Assembly: GCA_027592155.1 (NCBI GenBank)
Contig: JAQCKY010000059.1
Span: 1 to 8,803 of the forward strand
Source of the DNA: Pseudomonadota bacterium
Lineage (GTDB): Bacteria; Pseudomonadota; Alphaproteobacteria; Rhodospirillales; UBA2165
Length of the DNA stretch: 8,803 nucleotides
Direction: 5' to 3'
The notes under the pieces are model-generated. The model had not been told where the DNA came from and made no database searches. It saw only the letters and a program-made list of their open reading frames with translations. Shown here piece after piece: positions 4,383 to 8,803 of this stretch (position 1 is the first letter of the stretch; every line of letters starts with the position of its first letter). Made by a program: the position numbers and the translations under genes.

Positions 4383-6161
4383 TTATAGGGTGCCATCGTC
4401 AAGACACGTTATCACATCGCCGGCGGGTGCCCGCCCCCCGATGTGGTGGCGGTGCCATAAGGCATAGTAGAGTAAATTCCAGGCGGCCTGCCCCGCGCCT
4501 CGCTTGGCATTGCCTTCCAGACTTCTGAATAATTTTTTCACGGTATCGGGGCGGGCGATTTCTTCAATCGACGCCTGCGCGGCGACGAGTTCTCCCAACG
4601 CCGAGCCTTTTTGCCCGATCCAGTATCCTACCGGAACCGTGAAACCGCGTTTTTTCTCGAAAGACCGCGCCGACGGCAGATGATCGTCCAACCATCGCCG
4701 CAACAGCCATTTCCCCATGCCATTTCGAACTTTCAACTTGTCCGGCAGGTGGAGGGCAACACCGGCGACCTCGGGATCGAGAAAAGGCGTCCGTCCTTCC
4801 ACGCCGTGGGCCATCAGGCAACGATCGAGCTTCAACAACAGATCGTTGGGCAGCCAATCGGCGCAATCGACGGCTTGAGCGGTCTGCAATCGGGTTCGCG
4901 TCGGATAACTTTCCCGCTTCTCCGACACCTCTATACCGCTCCGCCAACCCGGCATTTCGTCCCGCAATATACCGAGACCGTCAAAAATACCGCGTTCACG
5001 CATCTCGCGTCCGCCGAACAGCCGGGGCCGCATTATGCGCCGATAGCGCCCATACCCGGCGAACATCTCGTCACCGCCTTCGCCCGATAGAATGACCTTC
5101 AAACCATGTTCTTTTGCCGCCGCTCCCAGCTTATAGGTCGGCAGAATTGCGTAATCAGCGACGGGATCATCAAAGGCCCCGACGATTTCCGGCAACAGGG
5201 ACCAAAAATCCGCCTCACCGAACTCGACCGGGTGAAAATCAGCGCCTGCGGCACGAGCGACAAACTCGGCATGGGATCGCTCATCGGCAACCCCACCATC
5301 GGTACACCCAGCCGTAAAGGCTTGGACCGGTCGCTCATTAAGCCGTGCCATACAAGCCAGAACGGCCGACGAATCGACCCCTCCCGATAGAAACATCCCA
5401 TAAGGGACGTCCGAGCGCTGGTGCACATCGACGCTATCGACGAACGCCTGATGTAACCGTTGCAGCGCCTCCGCTTCGCTCCAGGGGATCGGCGCATCAG
5501 TGGACAGCGCGGCCTGGCGCAGGCGATAGTGGATAGCGCCCTTTGAAAGGACGATTGTCTCACCGGGCAGCACACGCCGAACGCCGTTATAGATGGTATC
5601 CCGTCCGGTTGTAAATTGAAGCTGCAGAAGCTCATCACGCTTGGCGGGATTGAGAACAGGCTTCACCAAACCGGCCTTGAACATTGCTTGCGGCTCGGAG
5701 GCAAAGACAAATCCCGCGGATGTCTCCGCATAATAAAGCGGCTTTATGCCGAACGGATCTCGCGACAATACCACCCGGTCATTCCGGGAATCGGCAATGG
5801 CAATACTGTACATGCCGCGAAGCCCTCGTGCGTATCCAGCGCCGTTTCTGGCATACAAATACAAGGCGGGCTCACAGTCACTTTTCGTTTTAAATTTTGC
5901 GCCGGAAAGCTCTTCCCGAATTTCGATGAAATTATAGATCTCGCCATTTGCAATCACGGCGGCGGCTTTTCCACCAATCGGTTGTTGTCCGGTTTCGAGA
6001 TCGATAATCGACAGCCGCGTATGCACCATGCCGGTACCCCCGCGGCGTAACCCACCGGCGCCATCGGGTCCACGGTGGCGCAAGGCCGACGCCATCGCCG
6101 CCAGCGCGACCTCATCGGGCAAGGCGCCATCGGCGCGAACGATACCGGCAATTCCACACAT
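4383..6161 (-). CDS. asnB: Glutamine-hydrolysing asparagine synthase family amidotransferase
   Basis: A 592-residue protein, somewhat longer than E. coli AsnB (554). It begins MCGIAGI, so after Met removal Cys2 is the N-terminal nucleophile of the class II glutamine amidotransferase domain (about 2-200). Supporting residues include RHRGPDG (28-34), HTRLSIID (47-54), NGEIYN (72-77) and SRDPFGIKPLYY (133-144). The synthetase domain has the ATP pyrophosphatase loop SGGVDSS at 259-265, LSGEGGDEMFAGY further on and GRTPFLD. Both active sites look intact: glutamine ammonia is channelled to an AMP-activated carboxylate. The usual product is asparagine, but here the gene ends an operon of glycosyltransferases, a setting where relatives amidate uronic-acid sugars of surface polysaccharides (for example WbpS). 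Its ATG overlaps the stop of the upstream GT4 gene by one base (TAATG), implying translational coupling. The symbol reflects family, not proven substrate. Confidence 0.93.
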   Translation of the reverse strand: MCGIAGIVRADGALPDEVALAAMASALRHRGPDGAGGLRRGGTGMVHTRLSIIDLETGQQPIGGKAAAVIANGEIYNFIEIREELSGAKFKTKSDCEPALYLYARNGAGYARGLRGMYSIAIADSRNDRVVLSRDPFGIKPLYYAETSAGFVFASEPQAMFKAGLVKPVLNPAKRDELLQLQFTTGRDTIYNGVRRVLPGETIVLSKGAIHYRLRQAALSTDAPIPWSEAEALQRLHQAFVDSVDVHQRSDVPYGMFLSGGVDSSAVLACMARLNERPVQAFTAGCTDGGVADERSHAEFVARAAGADFHPVEFGEADFWSLLPEIVGAFDDPVADYAILPTYKLGAAAKEHGLKVILSGEGGDEMFAGYGRYRRIMRPRLFGGREMRERGIFDGLGILRDEMPGWRSGIEVSEKRESYPTRTRLQTAQAVDCADWLPNDLLLKLDRCLMAHGVEGRTPFLDPEVAGVALHLPDKLKVRNGMGKWLLRRWLDDHLPSARSFEKKRGFTVPVGYWIGQKGSALGELVAAQASIEEIARPDTVKKLFRSLEGNAKRGAGQAAWNLLYYALWHRHHIGGRAPAGDVITCLDDGTL

Positions 6162-7183
6162 TAGGCAGCCATCTTCTCAAAAAACGCGATATAGTCGCGC
6201 ACGACTTTATCTTCGGTAAATCCAGCCTCGAAACTTTCCTGGCCCGAGGCAACCAGGGCATCCCGGTAGGTATAATCCGACGCCAACTGCCCTATTGCAT
6301 GGGACAGGGCTCGAACGTCCTCGACAGGAACCAAAAGACCGTTTTCCCCCTGTTTGATCAGCATGCCGGGACCCAGACTATCGGTCGCAATCACCGGCGT
6401 CCCCTGCGCCCAAGCCTCGATGACAACATTGCCGAGCGGTTCGTGCCGGGAGGGGCAGACAAATATATTGGCCGACGCGAACAATGCCGGCGTATCATCG
6501 CGCCACCCCAGAAACCGAACCCGAGGCTTCATGCCCAATTTTTCCGCCAGCGCCTCCAACTCACCACGTAATTGTCCTTCACCGGCTAGCCAAAGATAGA
6601 TATCGGGCACCTTGGCGACCGCACGCAGCAACACGTCAAATCCCTTATTTTCGTGCAGCCTGCCCAGAGCCAGAACGACAACCGCGTTCGCCGGCGTATA
6701 GAGGCTTTGGCGGGACACCGGATCCATTTTCGCCGACCCGACGAAGTTCGGCAGATGATGAACCCGATCTTCATCCCAACCATTGCGGATTAGATAATCC
6801 GCAATGTCCTGGGTATTGGCGACCAGGTGATCGCAGTTTTTGTAATATTTTATGTCGTAGTAGCCGCCCAATCGTCCGATGAGTTTGAACTTACCGCGCG
6901 GACAAAAACTGGTCGCGCGATTCATCCAACTGAGGACGATATCCGGCGCATAGGCTTTAATCTCCTGGCGCAACCGCAATCGGGTGGCGATATCGAAGCG
7001 ATTACCGAACCCCAATTGCACCGGCTCAACGCCGCCGTCGCGCAGCTTCCTCGCCCGGTCTTCGTCTTGGCGGATAACGACTTTCTGATCGACGCCGGCC
7101 CGCGACAATGCCGGCACCAACCGTTCAAAAAAGGCTTCTGCGCCACCGTAACGGGCGCCCGCCATCGTTTGCAAAATCTTCAT
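6161..7183 (-). CDS. Glycosyltransferase family 4 (GT-B fold), surface glycan synthesis
   Basis: A 340-residue retaining glycosyltransferase of the GT4 family. The N-terminal half starts MKILQTMAGARYGGAEAFFERLV, with the acceptor-side GGAE glycine loop (13-16). The C-terminal Glycos_transf_1 domain has LGRLHENKGFD (172-183), LAGEGQL (199-205) and RVRFLGWRDD (221-230). The donor-binding E-x7-E is Glu248 to Glu256 in RHEPLGNVVIEAWAQGTPVIATD. These residues normally bind the nucleotide-sugar, so it should be active at the cytoplasmic face of the inner membrane. It shares four bases (ATGA) with the upstream GT4 gene and one with the downstream amidotransferase gene, so all are presumably co-expressed. 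Sugar donor and acceptor cannot be told from sequence; lipopolysaccharide core or O-antigen is the likeliest context. Confidence 0.92.
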   Translation of the reverse strand: MKILQTMAGARYGGAEAFFERLVPALSRAGVDQKVVIRQDEDRARKLRDGGVEPVQLGFGNRFDIATRLRLRQEIKAYAPDIVLSWMNRATSFCPRGKFKLIGRLGGYYDIKYYKNCDHLVANTQDIADYLIRNGWDEDRVHHLPNFVGSAKMDPVSRQSLYTPANAVVVLALGRLHENKGFDVLLRAVAKVPDIYLWLAGEGQLRGELEALAEKLGMKPRVRFLGWRDDTPALFASANIFVCPSRHEPLGNVVIEAWAQGTPVIATDSLGPGMLIKQGENGLLVPVEDVRALSHAIGQLASDYTYRDALVASGQESFEAGFTEDKVVRDYIAFFEKMAA

Positions 7184-8217
7184 GCTGGGATCAGCCCTTC
7201 GAACGCCGCTGCTGCCTCATCCCAACCCCACTCCTGCTGTCGCGCCAGCGCCGACTGATGCTGGCGCTTCCACAAAACGTCATCTTGAAGGAGTTTCACT
7301 GCCGCACCCATAAATTCTTGGTCCGTCGTGGCGACGGTTCCGGTTTCACCGTTTATAACACGCTCAACCACTGAACCGAATTTTCCGACAATGGCCGGAA
7401 CGCCGGCAGCTTGGGCCTCGGCGAGCGCCGCGCAGAATGTCTCGTTTAAGTCGCCCTTGTATAACATCACGCGCGTATCCTTGAATATCTCGATCAGTTC
7501 CGGTTTCGGTACCGGGGCATGCAAAACCACCCCACGATCCGCCAAAGATCTGGCCTGATCGAGAACACGGTCCATTTCTATCGCCTTGGAATCACCAACC
7601 GCCCCATAAGTGCCGGGACCGGAATAGAGGTGCAGTTCCGCCTGTGGAACGAAAGGTTGAATACCTTTTTCCCAACGATCCAGCAGCCAATCCAAGGATC
7701 TCAGCGGGTTGGAGGTAAAGATCGCCCTGGGCGGCGGCGGTACGTCCGCAGGTTCCGAACGGCAGAAGGCCTCGCCGATGCCATAAGGAATGACCACGCG
7801 CCCTCCGCTCGGTGCCCAAAGAGGATAGGTTGTCTTGTGATACTCGCCGATAAAAATGATCGTCGGCCGCAACCGCCACAATTTGGAAAGGTAACGCCAT
7901 TTGAGAAGATATTGCGCCGGATTATGGATCCAAAACACCGTCCGGCGCGCGCCGGGCATCGCCCCGATCAGTTTATCGCCGCGATTCGCGATATAGAGAT
8001 CGGCAGCCTCCGGCAAACCGTGAGAAATTGGAGCCCATGAGACTCCGTCGATGGTTCTTTCAGCCAGACAATTATTGCGGATCAAAACCTCGTGGCCGCG
8101 GGCGGCCAGTTTTCGCGTCAGTTCGACAATCGCCGACTCAACACCGCCTAACGGCCCCTTCGACGGACTTTCACCATCGAACTCGATGCCGTCGTCGGCG
8201 AGGACAATCCGCGCCAT
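7180..8217 (-). CDS. Glycosyltransferase family 4-like (GT-B fold)
   Basis: A 345-residue protein, second of two adjacent but clearly different GT4-type enzymes. The N-terminus has an inserted acidic stretch (ADDGIEFDGESPSKG) before GPLGGVESAIVELTRKLAARGHEV (21-44), the usual acceptor glycine loop. HNP (98-100), VVIPYGIGEAF (141-151) and TSNPLRSLDWLL (168-179) mark the interdomain region. The donor-side E-x7-E is Glu259 to Glu267 in NETFCAALAEAQAAGVPAIVGKFGSVVERV. A strong GGAGGGG ribosome site (8231-8225) lies within the end of the upstream GT2 gene, and the start ATG overlaps the GT2 stop by one base (TGATG). Its own stop overlaps the next gene by four bases. Predicted cytoplasmic or membrane-peripheral, adding a sugar to a surface glycan; the sugar is unknown. 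Confidence 0.9.
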   Translation of the reverse strand: MARIVLADDGIEFDGESPSKGPLGGVESAIVELTRKLAARGHEVLIRNNCLAERTIDGVSWAPISHGLPEAADLYIANRGDKLIGAMPGARRTVFWIHNPAQYLLKWRYLSKLWRLRPTIIFIGEYHKTTYPLWAPSGGRVVIPYGIGEAFCRSEPADVPPPPRAIFTSNPLRSLDWLLDRWEKGIQPFVPQAELHLYSGPGTYGAVGDSKAIEMDRVLDQARSLADRGVVLHAPVPKPELIEIFKDTRVMLYKGDLNETFCAALAEAQAAGVPAIVGKFGSVVERVINGETGTVATTDQEFMGAAVKLLQDDVLWKRQHQSALARQQEWGWDEAAAAFEGLIPA

Positions 8218-8803
8218 CAGCGGTCCCCTCCGAGTTCGCGCGCTTTGAGATAGGCCAACAACGGATAGAGCCCGGCAAATACCGCGATCAAAAATCCGTA
8301 TCCGCCTTCGCGGTAACCTTTACGGAAAATGTAGCACTTCAAGAATCGCGAAAAGAAACGCCTGAGATTACTGCGAAGCCGGCCGATGTCGCCGCTTTCC
8401 TGTAGATCAATCGCGCGCGCCGTCGAATAGGAATCGAGGCGTTTGATCATATCGGACACGCCACGGTCAACGTAATGATTAACCCGGTTCTCCAGCATCG
8501 GTCCTTTATTGCCGGTCCAGGTCAGGCGCGGGTGGACTCTGTCCGCCCCCCAACTCTTAACGCCTCGGCGAAATAGGCCGGGATAAGCCGCTTTTCCATA
8601 AGAGGCTCCCCAGCCATGGCGAACCAGCCGGTCACCGATATAATTATCGACGGGAATTTCATACCAATCATGAGCCGCGTTGGTGATAACGCGGCGGATT
8701 TCTTCGGCAAGCGGCGGCGTGACATGCTCGTCGGCATCGACCTCCAAGATCCACTCCCCGCTGCAGGCGGCGATCGCCGCATTACGCCTATCGCCCTCGC
8801 GCT
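8217..8803 (-). CDS. Glycosyltransferase family 2 (WaaE-like), 5' end cut by the window edge
   Basis: The last 194 residues of a GT-A glycosyltransferase; the frame is open to the window edge, so the N-terminus lies beyond 8803. The visible part begins REGDRRNAAIAACSGEWILEVDADEHV, in which DADE is the metal/nucleotide-sugar binding DxD-type motif of GT2 enzymes and the preceding RRNAA stretch is typical of the family. A TTG at 8747 gives only an internal pseudo-start inside this motif. Later WGGYGKA-like and RKGYREGGYGFLIAVFAGLYPLLAYLKA segments, the latter a hydrophobic C-terminal membrane-associating helix, resemble WaaE/KdtX-type lipopolysaccharide core transferases. It is the first visible gene of a tightly overlapping operon with two GT4 enzymes and an amidotransferase. 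Family call is firm; the exact core sugar added is not. Confidence 0.88.
   Translation of the reverse strand, partial: REGDRRNAAIAACSGEWILEVDADEHVTPPLAEEIRRVITNAAHDWYEIPVDNYIGDRLVRHGWGASYGKAAYPGLFRRGVKSWGADRVHPRLTWTGNKGPMLENRVNHYVDRGVSDMIKRLDSYSTARAIDLQESGDIGRLRSNLRRFFSRFLKCYIFRKGYREGGYGFLIAVFAGLYPLLAYLKARELGGDR

Noticed and set aside
4611..5090. A 159-residue plus-strand ORF opposite asnB
   Set aside because: Antisense to the conserved synthetase domain; no recognisable domain or ribosome site.
8522..8782. An 86-residue minus-strand ORF in another frame of the GT2 gene
   Set aside because: It overlaps the GT2 reading frame, which carries the DADE motif and stays open to the window edge; composition is low-complexity Arg/Ser.

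Overview
The window is an ordinary bacterial chromosomal segment: dense, moderately GC-rich, short gaps, and almost everything read from the minus strand. The protein families (AcuI-type reductase, class II dihydroorotase, DUF4149 membrane protein, lipopolysaccharide-type glycosyltransferases) and the GC-rich third positions suggest an alphaproteobacterium, perhaps Rhodospirillales-like. That placement is an inference from general resemblance, not a phylogeny.

Layout, left to right. Positions 44-1045 (-) encode an acrylyl-CoA reductase/YhdH-type oxidoreductase. Positions 1166-2221 (-) encode dihydroorotase PyrC, whose start lies so close to a promoter-like sequence that the mRNA may be leaderless. 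Positions 2349-3029 (-) encode the most notable gene: an iodothyronine-deiodinase-like thioredoxin-fold protein interrupted by one in-frame TGA exactly where animal deiodinases carry selenocysteine (GSYT-U-PPFR). A candidate bacterial SECIS hairpin follows directly. Naive gene calling would split it into two ORFs. Upstream, 3131-3544 (-) is a small four-helix DUF4149 membrane protein.

A 155-base divergent intergenic region (3545-3699) separates that group from the only plus-strand gene, 3700-4359, an exported protein with a basic Lys/Gly-rich start and two beta-rich modules. It converges on a minus-strand block from 8803 down to 4383: a GT2 glycosyltransferase (cut by the window edge), two GT4 glycosyltransferases, and a glutamine-dependent asparagine synthase family protein. 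These four genes overlap by 1, 4 and 1 bases, so they form a translationally coupled operon, most likely for a cell-surface glycan such as lipopolysaccharide core, O-antigen or capsule.

The best candidate for a less-described system is the selenocysteine-containing deiodinase-like protein. Its cell must also have the Sec machinery (selA, selB, selC, selD), which is not in this window. I saw no tRNA, rRNA, CRISPR array, insertion sequence or phage gene, and no gene-free stretch above 300 bases.
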